NCBI GenBank assembly: GCA_030849075.1
Contig: JASAOO010003222.1
Location: 1-29,909 of the forward strand
Origin: Zelonia costaricensis
Taxonomy: Eukaryota > Euglenozoa > Kinetoplastea > Trypanosomatida > Trypanosomatidae
DNA: 29,909 bases
Direction of reading: 5' to 3'
The notes under the pieces are model-generated. The model saw only the letters and a program-made list of their open reading frames with translations, was not told the origin of the DNA and ran no database searches. The position numbers and the translations under genes are program-made. Positions 17,242 through 27,367 of the stretch are shown piece by piece. How positions within the stretch are numbered: position 1 is the first letter of the stretch; every line of letters starts with the position of its first letter.

Positions 17242-17272
17242 CTAAAGAGGAGAGGGAGGGGAAGGGGGCAAG
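17242..17272 (-). promoter_or_regulatory. predicted spliced-leader acceptor for the gene at 14733-17237
   Basis: A run of C and T (CCCCCTTCCCCTCCCTCTCC then TCTTTAG) ends in AG at 17243-17242, leaving only four bases (CGCC) before the ATG at 17237. It is a textbook acceptor in sequence but gives an unusually short leader. Confidence 0.6.
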
Positions 17273-17537
17273 GTCGGCGTGCGTGAGAAGCGCGAGAGGG
17301 GCAGACAAGCTCGTCTGTGCGTGCGTGTGTGTGTGTGTTTGTGTGTAAAGGCGATTGTTCTCTATGTAGCGGGTGTGTGTCTGTCTAAGGTGCCGTCCCT
17401 GATGAGGCGTCGCTGTGTTTCAGCAGGTGAGCGCTACAGGTTCGTCGTTGATTCGGAGCGTGTACGAGTGTGTGTGTGTGCGTTTATGGAGGCGGCATGG
17501 AAAAACATGAAATGAAAAAGAAAAGAAAGATACACAC

Positions 17538-17575
17538 GGAGGTGGAGGTGGAGGTGGAGGGGGAGGGGGTGGAGA
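17538..17575. repeat. GGTGGA-type short tandem repeat
   Basis: Four near-perfect GAGGTG units on the plus strand grade into a G/A-rich run. The minus strand is correspondingly CCACCT-rich. Confidence 0.7.
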
Positions 17576-18276
17576 GTAGGTGTGATGGGCACATCGTAGA
17601 AGCAGCACTTCTCCAGCCTTGCCTGCAGGCGACGTGTACGCTGAGAGAAGAAAAAAAAGTGCAGGGAGTGAGACGTGTGCCACACTGCCTTCCCATACCC
17701 TGCGATCACGCTCTTGGATGGGCAACCAAAGAGGGCTTGAGCTGTTGGTAAAGCAGCACGAGTCTTGCGCGACAGCGGTGTGTAGAGGTGCCAATGCTGC
17801 GACTGGGGCTTCGATCGTTTATGTTTCTGCTTATCATGCCCTTGCGGTCTCTGTAGCTTTTCTTTTCTTCGCTGCTTGCGGGGTGGGTTGAGGAGGGGAG
17901 GGGGGGGGCGCGCGCGGCTGTATCGGCGAGTGTGTGTAGCGTCGAAAGTGCACGTGATGATGCATGCCTACTTGTGGGCACCGCGGAAGCGGGCGGCGGG
18001 GTTGGGTGGGCGTGCGCGGCAGCGGCTGGGCTGCTGCAGTTCTCGCCTTTGCCGTGCTCAAGCGAGCCCAACATCCGCAGCGCTTTACCACGCGTTCTTT
18101 TCCACGAGCAAAGAGGCGCTCACGCCCTTACCCGCTCTCCTCCTTCTCACCGCGCACACACTGCACACACGCACGCACACACGCACGCACACAGACAACA
18201 CGACCTGCACTGACCAGGAGGTAGGGTGGGGGCAGTGGGTGGGTGGGGGGGGGGTCGACGTACGGCGGGAACTCCA

Positions 18277-20019
18277 TTAAAGTGACGCTGCCACACGCCG
18301 GCCGTTCATGTAGGCGCCGTTCAGCAGCTGCACGGTGCGCATGGCGTGGCCGTGGTTCGTGAACTCGAGCACCACCATCCCGCCAGGGCCCTGCACGTCG
18401 TGCAGCCCGGGGAGGTAAAACAGCGGCGCGGCCGGCGGCGGGGGCGGGGGCAGCGAGGACGCGTCTGGCAGCACCCCTTCGCACTCTGACCCCTTCCCTG
18501 TGCCCGGCAACACAGGGCTCGCCTCGCTACCCAGCACAGCCGACGCGGCCGGTGCGCCGAGTCCGAGGATGCCCGACGCGGCCTCCTCGTCCGCCAGCAC
18601 GCCGCTGCCCGACAACTCGCCCAGCACGGCGGAGGACGACGGGGCCGGAGGCGCCGAGCCTGCAAGCACACCGGCGTCCTCGGTGAGCACCGCGCTCGAC
18701 ACGGGCTGCTTCTGCGCCGTGCTGAGGACGGACGCGTGCGGCGCGGCCACCTGCGCAAAGCTCACGGCAGCCGCCTGCAGCACCTCACGCGCAGGCCGGC
18801 GCACGCGCCACGGCGCCGCCCCCTCGCCGAGGATCTGCGACACGACGGAGTTGAGGTGCGCGGTGGTCAGCGAGAGGTCGACGCCGTACACGGCGACGCG
18901 GTAGAGGTTCGACGGCGGCACGACATCGGGCAGGATGCCAAGGTGCGCCGTGGCGGGGTCGTCGTACAGGGACTCGTGCGAGGCCACTGACATGTCGCTG
19001 TCGTCGTCTTCCTCGTATTCGGTGTCGCTGAGAACGGGCTTGCCATTATCCTGCAGCACGGGCGGCCCGTACTGCCGCTGCTGCGGGGCGCCTCGGTAGC
19101 CGCCGCCGCCGCCGCCTGCGCTGCGCCCGTTCGCGTGCGTGCCGTCGCCCCGCTGGTGGCGCCGAACAAGGGTTGGCGGTGGCGGCATCTGCACGAGGCC
19201 GTCCGGGCCGATGGTGAACTCCATCACGGCCGCGGACGTCGTCGCCCGCTCGCGCCCGCCGTTGTTGCTGTTGCCACCGCGGCCACCGGCAGCGGCATCG
19301 CGGCGGTCGAGAAACCCCAAGAAGCGGCGCTGCTGGTCGACGTCGTAGGCGAGGCCAGGCATGCGCTGCCGGCCTCGCCGCGAGCTCCAGTCCACGGCCG
19401 TAGCGGGCTGGTAGCTGGGCACGGCCGCGGCCGCACTCGACCGCGCGTCACCGCGCCGCCGGTAGTTGGGGTGGCGCGGGGGCATGACGATCTCCTCCAG
19501 CGCCGAGTCAGCGCCGTCCGCCGCGGCGGCGCCTGCGTCGCTGAAGTCGTCGTCCTCGCTGAGCCCGCCGTTGCGGCGCTGCTTGCGGCCGCGCTGCCGC
19601 CGGTCCGAGGTGGCGTGTGTTCCGTCGTCTCCGTCGCGGTGCCGCCGGTGCCGCCGCGAGCGCCGGTCATCGTCCTGGTCCTCGAAGTCGCCCGCAGCGT
19701 CCGCAACACCGCCGCCGCTGCTGCGGTGCTCACGCCGGGGACGACGGTGGGAGCGGCCCGCCCGTCCCCCGTTTTCGGCATCGTCGTCGCGGCGGTGATG
19801 GCGGGAGTGGTGGCGCCGGTCGCGTCGGCTGTCGTCGCCGTCGTAGTCACCGCCCCTTCTGCTCAACTGGTCCACGTCCTCGCCACGCCGGCTACTGCGG
19901 TGGCGGCGGTGGTGCTGGTCGCGGTCGCGGCTGTCGTCGTTGTCAGCCTCGCCGCGGCGGCTGTGGCGCTGCGAGTTGGACGGCGCGCCGCGCCTGCTGC
20001 TCTCGTTGCGACGGGCCAT
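18277..20019 (-). CDS. Arg/His/Asp-rich protein with a split RRM-like domain
   Basis: This is a 580-residue protein, probably RNA-binding. Residues 1-155 are a charged, disordered region of Arg-Arg, His and Asp with many SRR, RRH and RRG units, similar in style to the RS/RD regions of splicing factors. Residues 155-365 are low complexity, with RGG-like and acidic patches. Residues 371-398 (NLYRVAVYGVDLSLTTAHLN and on) look like the beta1-helix1 half of an RRM. The final 36 residues (GMVVLEFTNHGHAMRTVQLL, then NGAYMNGRRV) look like the RNP1 strand, helix 2 and beta4. About 130 residues separate the halves, where a normal RRM has some 15, so the domain appears split by an insertion containing repeated x-V-L motifs. 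The start at 20019 (MARRNESS) is preferred over an upstream in-frame ATG that reads through a CA repeat as Cys-Val. The function is inferred from the fold only. Confidence 0.75.
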   Translation of the reverse strand: MARRNESSRRGAPSNSQRHSRRGEADNDDSRDRDQHHRRHRSSRRGEDVDQLSRRGGDYDGDDSRRDRRHHSRHHRRDDDAENGGRAGRSHRRPRREHRSSGGGVADAAGDFEDQDDDRRSRRHRRHRDGDDGTHATSDRRQRGRKQRRNGGLSEDDDFSDAGAAAADGADSALEEIVMPPRHPNYRRRGDARSSAAAAVPSYQPATAVDWSSRRGRQRMPGLAYDVDQQRRFLGFLDRRDAAAGGRGGNSNNGGRERATTSAAVMEFTIGPDGLVQMPPPPTLVRRHQRGDGTHANGRSAGGGGGGYRGAPQQRQYGPPVLQDNGKPVLSDTEYEEDDDSDMSVASHESLYDDPATAHLGILPDVVPPSNLYRVAVYGVDLSLTTAHLNSVVSQILGEGAAPWRVRRPAREVLQAAAVSFAQVAAPHASVLSTAQKQPVSSAVLTEDAGVLAGSAPPAPSSSAVLGELSGSGVLADEEAASGILGLGAPAASAVLGSEASPVLPGTGKGSECEGVLPDASSLPPPPPPAAPLFYLPGLHDVQGPGGMVVLEFTNHGHAMRTVQLLNGAYMNGRRVAASL

Positions 20020-22421
20020 GCGTCCACACGTTGCCTGCACCGCGTTGGGGAATCTGCACACACACACACACACACACACAGTGGCACGGCTGCTTGATGC
20101 TGCTCGTGGTCGCGCTTGGTGGGGAACTCGAAGATGTAATTGTACGAAAAGAAATGGAAGTGCGCGTGTGCGTGTGTGTGTGCGCCTCTCCTTTGTGTCG
20201 AGGTGCTTTCTTATTAGGAGACGGCGAGGAGCGGCGGCGGGGGGGGGGGAGGGGGGCGGTCAGGCGGAGAGCCGTACCGCTGCAGCGCCGTTCGAACGAG
20301 AGAGAAAAAGGGGTAGGTAGAGGAGGAGGAGAGTGGAATACGCCTCGCTGTGGCTGTGCGTAGGGTATGCCGCAGCAGGCCAAGCAGGCAGAGATCACGT
20401 CAACAGCGCGCTGCTGCAATCGTTCCTGTGCGTGACGGCCAGGAATAGGTAGGGCGCACCGACACGGGGAGCACAGCAAAGGAGGCAGGGAGAGAGATGG
20501 ACAGGAGAAGAGGTCTCAAGTGAAGTAGGGCATCGGAGGCTGCTGCGAATCTGTGCGCCGTAACACTTGAGTGAGTGCGGTGAGCATGATGAGCAGGTGG
20601 TTTGCGAGGCGACTGAGCGGCACGGAGCTTGTGCCGTGCACCCCCGCCTGTCTCGTGACGGCGAAATCCTCGCGTGGCGCACGCGCATTCACCCCCTTCA
20701 CGTGGCTGGTTCAGGATTCTCACGTCGCTTTCCGCAGCGCCGTCGTGTGTAAGTGCGTACGGGCCACTCTTGCGTCGCTGTACCACCACCGTGCGCTCCC
20801 ATAACGGTGCCCTCCCCTTCCTCTCATCTCTGCGGACCTCGCCGAGGAAAGGAAGGGTGGGAGTTTGGCGTGCGGTGGGGGCACGGTCAATCAAACAGCA
20901 AAAAAAAAAAGCGGAACAAGAGCTCAGCCAAACAAAGAGCGACAGCCTCGAAACAGCAAAGAAGCGACATGAGACGAGTGGAGTGGATTGATCAAGTACG
21001 TCCACACAGGGCACATCCTTTTTCTTCTTCCATGTGGGGTGCGGAACACGAGCCCACCAGGCACCCAACCACCCACACCCACCAGCAAACAGGCTCATCT
21101 ACGCACGTACACGTCGAGGGTAACCAAGCATGCGATGGAGATGGGCATTAAGCAGAGATCAGTTCGCATGTGGCGGAGAGATGAGGTCGGAGGGGAGGAG
21201 GTGGAGGGGGGGGGGAAGGGAGTCGTACAGGTCAAAGTGACGCAGAAGAGAGGCAGTACAAGGGCGAACTGGGCGCGCGCTCGGCGACGAGGGGAGGTCG
21301 GCGTGCGTGTGTGCGTGTCGAGACGGAATGGGGCAGAAAGAAAAACCAACAAAAAGGAGTTTTGATAAATCGACAAGACGGCGTCGGGGTGGACACCCGT
21401 CTGCCCATCCGCACGCGCACACACCCGGGTATTTGTAGGTGCGATGGGTCGGGAGATGCGGGAAACTCGATTGTGGTTCCTTGCAGTGCGCGCCGTGAGG
21501 AGACCTCCCAGCATGCGACGTGCGCTGAAGCTCTCACTTCTCTTTCTGTCTCCGTACCCTCGGCTTACGTGCCCACATCTGCGCAGGCACGGCGAGGGCG
21601 TCGCAGCACCACACCAGCGATAAACAAAGAGCGACTGGGCAGGGGCACAGTGCACCCCCCTCCTCCGCCGTACCTCCCGTCTCTCACCCACACACAGGCG
21701 ACGATGGCGTGACAAGGCACATGGGAGAGTCGACACACACGCGATTCACGGTCGTCGCAACGACACGCACGACTCAAGCGACGATGCGGGCAACTCGCGC
21801 ACACACCTGAGCACAGCAACACACACACATATATATACTAGAGGCTAGAAGGAGGGAGGATCGGGAGGGAGGGGGGAGGACGGCCTCGCGCGGCGGTGCC
21901 CCATGTCAGCTGCGTACTTCCCTGCCACGCGTTTCACTTCAAAAAAAAGGGGAGTGCGAAACGGACGAAACAAGCAGAAGCGCGGTGCGGTAGGCAGAGG
22001 GAAAGAGACAGAGAGGTGGACACCGTGAAGGAGGGGGGGGGGTGGGGTGGGAGGGGAATGAAGCTCCGTGAAAGCGGCGTGGAGGAGGCTGCAGTCGATG
22101 AGGCGGGGGACGTGACACCAGCAAACCCACGCAAGCGCCAACAACACACGCACACACGTCCGTGGAGCGCGGAGATCAACAGGCGACGGCGAGCTGCACA
22201 CCTCCTTCTCCGCTGGAGAGGAGTGGCAGCGGTGTACGAAGGCGCCCTCGAGAGAAGCCCCGGAAAACACACAAAAAAAAGAAGAGGAGAAGGAAAGGCG
22301 TGGGTGTCGGAGAGGAGGAGAAGGTGGCGCGTTGGCGCCAGGGCGTGCTGGAGTCCGCGGCCTCACCGCGCTTCCCACACTAGAGAGAGAGGACGAGGGG
22401 GAGGGGGGTGGGGGCATCCGC
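20020..22421. other. gene-free spacer
   Basis: A 2.4 kb spacer holding the kinase 3' UTR and the leader of the downstream gene. It has G runs (20241, 21209, 21851, 22030, 22403), an A run at 20900, a short CACATATATATA patch at 21825-21838, and GA tracts. A 232-codon minus-strand open frame (21098-20400) has Cys/Phe/Ser runs and no family likeness. No tRNA or snoRNA could be supported. Confidence 0.5.
20057..20080. repeat. (CA)n microsatellite just upstream of the gene at 18277-20019
   Basis: Twelve CA units on the plus strand are read as (TG)n on the coding strand. They end in TGCAG at 20058-20054, which could itself serve as a splice acceptor 34 nt before the ATG. An alternative acceptor with a better C/T tract ends in AG at 20211-20210. 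Confidence 0.85.
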
Positions 22422-23876
22422 TCACTTACGCAGCGCGTCAGGCCCCACCTTCGCCTTCGAGTTCATCACCGCCGTCCGCGCCGGCTTCGCCTCCTTCACC
22501 GGCATCGACGGCCTGTACGACGTCACGTCGCCCTCCTCGTCATCCTCGGCGATGACGTCCGCCTGCAGCTCTGCCAGCTCGGCGTGCATGCGCTGCCGGT
22601 CCTCCTTTGAAATCTCCGCCGCGTGCTTGGAGCGGTGCCCAAAGAAGTCCTTGATGCTAGTGAACACACCACCGCTGCTGCTGCTGGTGTGCTTGCTGGC
22701 GGAGCCGGAGGCCGACGTAGCGTGGCGGCCGGCGTCGTTGCTCGCCGCCGAGGCAGGCGACTTCGACGCAGCCGCGGCCTCCGCAGACGCGTTGATCTCG
22801 TTGGCGCGCTGCTGCAGGGCGAGCATGCGACGGCGCGAGTCTATGGCGGGCACGGGCTTGGGGTAGCCGTGGGCGGTAAAGAAGGGATGGCGCAGCACCT
22901 CGTCGCTCGTGATGCGCTTCACCGTGTCCTGGTCGAGCATGCGGAGGATGAGGTCCTTGGCCTCGTCGGAGATGGTGTCCCAGCCGTGCTTCGAGTTGAA
23001 GAGAACACCGTGGTCGATCTTGCGCAGCAGGTCGCGGCGGTCCTGGCCGGTGCGCACCTGCCCGTGGAACGGGGGCCGGCCGCACAGGAGGACGTAGAAG
23101 ACGACACCGGCCGACCACACATCCACGCTCTTAACGAGGCGCTGGTTCGTGCAGAGCGGTTTGGCACCCTGCTCCTCGATGCCGCGGATCACCTCGGGGG
23201 CAATGTAAAAGGAAGTGCCGCACGGCGTACTGCGCACGTCCCACTCCATGACCACCTTTGCCAGGCCGAAGTCGGCCAGCTTCACCTCCACGTTCAGGTT
23301 GCCCGGTGGCACCTGGTTGATGTCCGACATCACCTGCTGCCCCGACGCGCGCGGGCCCTCGCCGTCGGCCGTCGCCGCCGCGCCGCCGTTCTCCTTCATC
23401 GTCACGTTGATGAGGATGTTCTCTGGCTTGATGTCGCGGTGCACAATACTCTGCTCGTGCAGGTAGGCGATGCCGGACATAATCTGGTGCATAATGGCCC
23501 GCGTCATCTCCTCATTCACCAGCTTGTTGCGCACAATGAACTCGAAAAGATCCTCATTCATAAGGTCCAGCGCGAAGTAGACCTTGTCGGGTGTCTGCAC
23601 GGCCTCGTGCAACGTAATGATTCCGGGGTGGCCCGTCCGACGCAAGATCTCCTTCTCGTGAGCCACCATCTCGCCCTTCTTGCCGACGAGCGTGGCCCGA
23701 TCCATGACCTTGAGGGCCCGGATCTTGCCGGTGGGCACGTGGCGCACCGCCAGCACCTCCGAGAAGCCGCCCTTGCCCAGCAGCTTGCCGTGGTTGACTT
23801 CGTAGAGGGACTGGATATCAACGCCATCCAGCGCCGGCGTCGCCGGCACATTCATCTTGGGCGGAAGGTGTGTCAT
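22422..23876 (-). CDS. CAMK-group serine/threonine protein kinase
   Basis: This is a 484-residue protein kinase with all catalytic elements: glycine loop GKGGFSEV (34-41), ATP-binding Lys56 in ALKV, helix-C Glu74, catalytic HRDIKPEN (147-154; Asp149, Lys151), DFG (202-204), activation segment ending GTSFYIAPE (220-228) and DVWSAGVV (252-259). The domain ends near HPFF (330-333). GTSFYIAPEV, DVWSAGVVFYVLLCGRPPF and HGWDTIS point to the CAMK group (calcium/calmodulin- or phosphorylase-kinase-like). Between HRDIKPEN and DFG is an insert of about 30 residues (159-195), rich in Gly/Ala/Asp, that most kinases lack. The tail (334-484) is Ser/Ala-rich with a Lys/His patch (DFFGHRSKH) and an acidic segment (AEDDEEGD); no clear calmodulin-binding site or EF hand is visible. 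The start may be the ATG at 23876 or the one seven codons later (23855). Substrate is unknown. Confidence 0.92.
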   Translation of the reverse strand: MTHLPPKMNVPATPALDGVDIQSLYEVNHGKLLGKGGFSEVLAVRHVPTGKIRALKVMDRATLVGKKGEMVAHEKEILRRTGHPGIITLHEAVQTPDKVYFALDLMNEDLFEFIVRNKLVNEEMTRAIMHQIMSGIAYLHEQSIVHRDIKPENILINVTMKENGGAAATADGEGPRASGQQVMSDINQVPPGNLNVEVKLADFGLAKVVMEWDVRSTPCGTSFYIAPEVIRGIEEQGAKPLCTNQRLVKSVDVWSAGVVFYVLLCGRPPFHGQVRTGQDRRDLLRKIDHGVLFNSKHGWDTISDEAKDLILRMLDQDTVKRITSDEVLRHPFFTAHGYPKPVPAIDSRRRMLALQQRANEINASAEAAAASKSPASAASNDAGRHATSASGSASKHTSSSSGGVFTSIKDFFGHRSKHAAEISKEDRQRMHAELAELQADVIAEDDEEGDVTSYRPSMPVKEAKPARTAVMNSKAKVGPDALRK

Positions 23877-24015
23877 AGTGCCGAGACGGGGGGGGGGGGG
23901 AGGGAAGAGGAACACAAGAGGGGAAGGAGTGGGGAGTGAAAGAGAAAGATGCGAGGACGCAGCGCTGTCGTGCAGGAGCGTCCGGTGTGCGTCCTTGTGT
24001 AAGTCAGAGCGCGAG

Positions 24016-24055
24016 CTGTGCGGGTGCAGAGAGCGAGGCAGGGAGAGGGAAAGCG
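24016..24055 (-). promoter_or_regulatory. predicted spliced-leader acceptor for the kinase
   Basis: On the minus strand CGCTTTCCCTCTCCCTGCC and further pyrimidines lead to the first AG (CACAG, 24017-24016), about 140 nt upstream of the ATG at 23876. A second, longer C/T tract (23957-23884) follows without any AG until codon 7 of the gene. Confidence 0.45.
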
Positions 24056-25104
24056 GGCGTTGCGGACAGCGATGAGTGTGTATGTTGCCTGTGTGTGTAG
24101 GAGTGGACCTGCGTGTGCGGCGTGCTTTGTTTTTCCTTCTTACGGTCGTGGGAGGCTCTTGAGTTGTTGTACTCGGAGTGTGAGTGCTGTGAGCGGATAA
24201 AGGGGGGGGGAAGGAGAAGGAGAGGATTGAGAGCAAGGGCAAAAGGCCATTTTGCATAGTGGGCACCACGTGACGCGCGCAGTGAAGCCTGAAAGCAGGA
24301 AAGTCGCATAAGCGTCTCGCGCCCCAGCTACTTCTTTATCCGCTGTGACGGCAAGACGAGGCGCGTGGGGATGCCGCGCCGCGTTTCCCCTGGCACTGTG
24401 CGAGCAGATGAGGTGAAAGGGAAGAGGGCGCGAGCAGCGTGCACGACCCTTGCCGCACTCCGGGCGGTGGCATCGCACCACCACCGCCACGTTCCGCGCG
24501 CCTGCCCCGCGCTTGTTCACCGTACTGTGACGCTCCTCCTTCTTTCCTCCCCTTTATCACTTGATCGTTTGTGTGTTTGTGTTTGTGTTTTGGGTATGCT
24601 CGATCCAGTTTTGTCGTTTGTCTCTTTGCGGTGTTACTCCTTGAACAGAAGAGGGGTGGGGGGGGGGGCGGCACATGCGGGAGAAAGAAGAAGGAGAAGG
24701 AGAACGGGGGGGGGAGAGAAGGGGATCAGGAAGTGGAAGAAACCGACGTCAGGCGTTTCGCGCAGCGCAAATGACGGGAGGAGGAGGAGGGAGTGGGTGA
24801 CGTAAGGGGGATGGCCCCTCTTCTTCCCGCCAAGGAGGGTTTCGTTTCCTTTGTTTCGGTCGCCCGCGTTGTCTCCCCCCCCCACACACGCTGGCAGTTC
24901 CACCGTTGTAGTGAGGGAGACGAGGGGAGCACGTGGTCACAAGACGGCGAGAGAGCGAGAGAGGAAAGGGGGAAGAGGGGGAGGGGGGACGACGAGGGGA
25001 AGAGTCAGGGGCAAAGCGGAATAGGGAACGAGGACGGTTGCGGTTCAGGAGAGGGAGACTGGGCGCGTGGGAGCGGCGTCGTAAATCGTGAAGGACAGGC
25101 ACGC

Positions 25105-25107
<3 letters not shown>

Positions 25108-25154
<47 letters not shown>
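25108..25154. repeat. (CA)n microsatellite, about 23 units
   Basis: The longest uninterrupted dinucleotide array in the window, in the gene-free region. It is read as TG on the direction of transcription. Confidence 0.95.
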
Positions 25155-25156
<2 letters not shown>

Positions 25157-26945
25157 AGACATACACATCCTCCGGCGGGGTCACTTCCAACATTGCGCCC
25201 TGTTTTCCCCCGTTTCCCGCGCGCGTCACCTCTCTCGCTCTCACGGGACTTCGACGACACAGCCACTCAAAAGAGGGAGGCAGGATGGTGCGGTGACTGC
25301 GCGTCGCGTGAGGCGAAGATGGAAAGAGAGGAGGCGAAACAAAGCACCTCAGGCATACACGCAAGGGACGTACGTGGAAGCCATACGTGCCCCTCCCATG
25401 CACGGGCACTGCCTGCCTGACCTTTCCTCGGCCTTGCTTGCGCATCCCCCCCTTGCCTCTCATTAACGGCAGCCTTTGTGCGGCGCGTGGCGTACGAGGT
25501 TGCTGGGGAAGTCGCGTGTCCACATGCGTGCGCCGCACTTCTCCCTTTCCCTCTTCCCGCAGGGGAGGGGGAGCGGGGATGCCGGCAGAGGTAAGCACGC
25601 CGACACACTTGAAAGACGGTGCGGGGGAGTGGTGGAGGAGAAGGTGCAGGATGTTGTGCGACGGACTGGCCAATGCGAACCCAATACACACACAAGCACA
25701 CACACACAGACGCACACCTTGACGGTAGAGGGAGGGGGGGGAACGACAACGCTGCGCGGCGCTTTGCTTCGTTTGCGTCGCTTCCCTTCTCTTCCTCGCA
25801 GACAACGCGCGCACTGGTCCCTACATGCGCCGGAGAGCGAGAACACAGCACCACAGAAGGAACGAAGAAAACAGAAAAAAGAGCAAGACGAAAACAGAGA
25901 AAGGGAGACGTAAAAAAAGAAACAGAGCACACACCAACTTAAAAAGGAACAAGGAAGAACGCGAACGCCCATATAAGTGCATCTGGGGAGGAAGAAGAGA
26001 AAGCACGGCATCTCCACGGCTACGCGAGTGCGTGACGCGGGTTGGGAAGCGACGGTGGGGGGAGGGGGAGGGGCAAGGGTGAAAAGCGTTAGGGGGGGGG
26101 ATGGAAGGACAAACACTACCGCGCGAGGTCATCGCGGTCAACCCGGGCGAGCACCCGGTCACACAGCACACACAAACACGACCATGTAAGCGCATGGGGC
26201 GGATGTCACGCTGGCGTGCCACCTGCGGTGTGCTCTTGTCTCACCTGAAAGCTGACGAGAGCCGTAGATGCTGTCAATTCACCTGTTACACGATTGCTCC
26301 TGCTCCACTGCGGGAACAGAGTTGCGAGTCAGAGTGGTGTAGGGGGGAGGGGGGGGGATAAGACGGCCGAGTCAGGCGCACCTTGAAACGCGTCCGCCTC
26401 GAGGAGGGACACCCGATGCAAGAAAGCCCACACAGACGCACGCACGCACGCCAACTCCTGTCCCGCTCCGAGGGCAGTGTAACGAGACATGCGCGACAAC
26501 AATACCTCAAAGGAGCCGGGGTCTCTGCGCGGGCGTGGTGGTGTTCGTCGCAGAGCTCAGATGAAGCCAGCGAACATGGAAGAAGGATGAACAGGTACGA
26601 AGAGGCGGAAGAGGGACACTCGTCAAGCGGGGGTGGAGAACGAGCGGCGCTGAACGAAGCAAGAAGGGGGGTGAAACGGGTGGGAATGGGGGGGGGGGGA
26701 GGAGAGGGGCAGGGCGAAGGCAGGAGGTCGGAAAGAAACACATAGCGAGGAGAAAGCGGAGCAGAAGTCAGCAAGGCAACGCAACAGGGGAAGAGGTGAG
26801 GGGGGAAGAGAAACACACACACAAACACATACACAAACACACTCTCAACGAGAGGGCGGGAAATTGGAGATTCAAACTCGGGAGGTGCAGCGATGTAGGC
26901 AGTGAAGAGAAAAAACAAACAGATGAAACGTGAACTGAAAAGGGG

Positions 26946-26963
26946 CGTGTGTGTGTGTGTGTG
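26946..26963. repeat. (GT)n microsatellite
   Basis: About nine GT units on the plus strand within purine-rich spacer. Confidence 0.85.
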
Positions 26964-27343
26964 ATGGAAGGGGAGGGGGATGGGATGGTGAATGTAGACG
27001 AGATGAGGCTGGTAGAGGGAGGGAGGCGAGAGAGGGAAAAGAAAAGAAAGGAGGATCAGAAAGGAGCATGACAGAGAGTTGAAAGAGAGAGGAGCGAGGG
27101 GATGGAGGTAAAGGGGGGGGGAGGAGTGGTGGGGAGCGAGAGAGCGGGCGAAGAGCCTCACTGAACGGCACGCGCCTGCGCATTCGCACCCACCCAGCTT
27201 GCCGTATACAGGCAAGTTATCAGCGTTGGAACGAGAGGAGAGGGTCGGAGCGTCAAGAACCAGACGGCACGTGGCCGCGATGACGCTAAGACCGTGCGCA
27301 GGCGCGGCAGAGAAAAAAAAGGTGTGGCAAAGCGGCCCCACGG

Positions 27344-27367
27344 CGTGTGTGTGTGTGTGTGTGTGTG
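27344..27367. repeat. (GT)n microsatellite
   Basis: About twelve GT units on the plus strand, opposite in phase to the CA arrays at 25108 and 28500. Confidence 0.9.

Larger units (their letters stand above)
17238..18276. other. gene-free spacer
   Basis: About 1 kb with TG-rich patches (17322-17345), a GGTGGA hexamer array near 17538-17560, a C/T-rich minus-strand tract, and CA-rich sequence at 18155-18200. No gene or structural RNA was recognised. Confidence 0.5.

Noticed and set aside
19135..20097. 320-codon plus-strand open frame
   Set aside because: It is antisense to the RRM-like gene, and its Ala/Val runs mirror Arg/His/Asp codons.
20584..20620. C/D-box snoRNA-like pair (ATGATGA ... 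CTGA) on the plus strand
   Set aside because: The boxes are only about 20 nt apart, no terminal stem is visible, and the orientation opposes the cluster. Likely chance.
26860..26885. tRNA-like T-loop on the minus strand (GAGTTTGAATCTC)
   Set aside because: Only three stem pairs form and there is no D arm or acceptor stem at the expected distances.
26286..27341. 351-codon minus-strand open frame in the 6 kb gene-free region
   Set aside because: It consists of Pro/Ser/Leu/Phe from C/T tracts plus a His-Thr run from a repeat. Nothing resembles a folded protein or signal.
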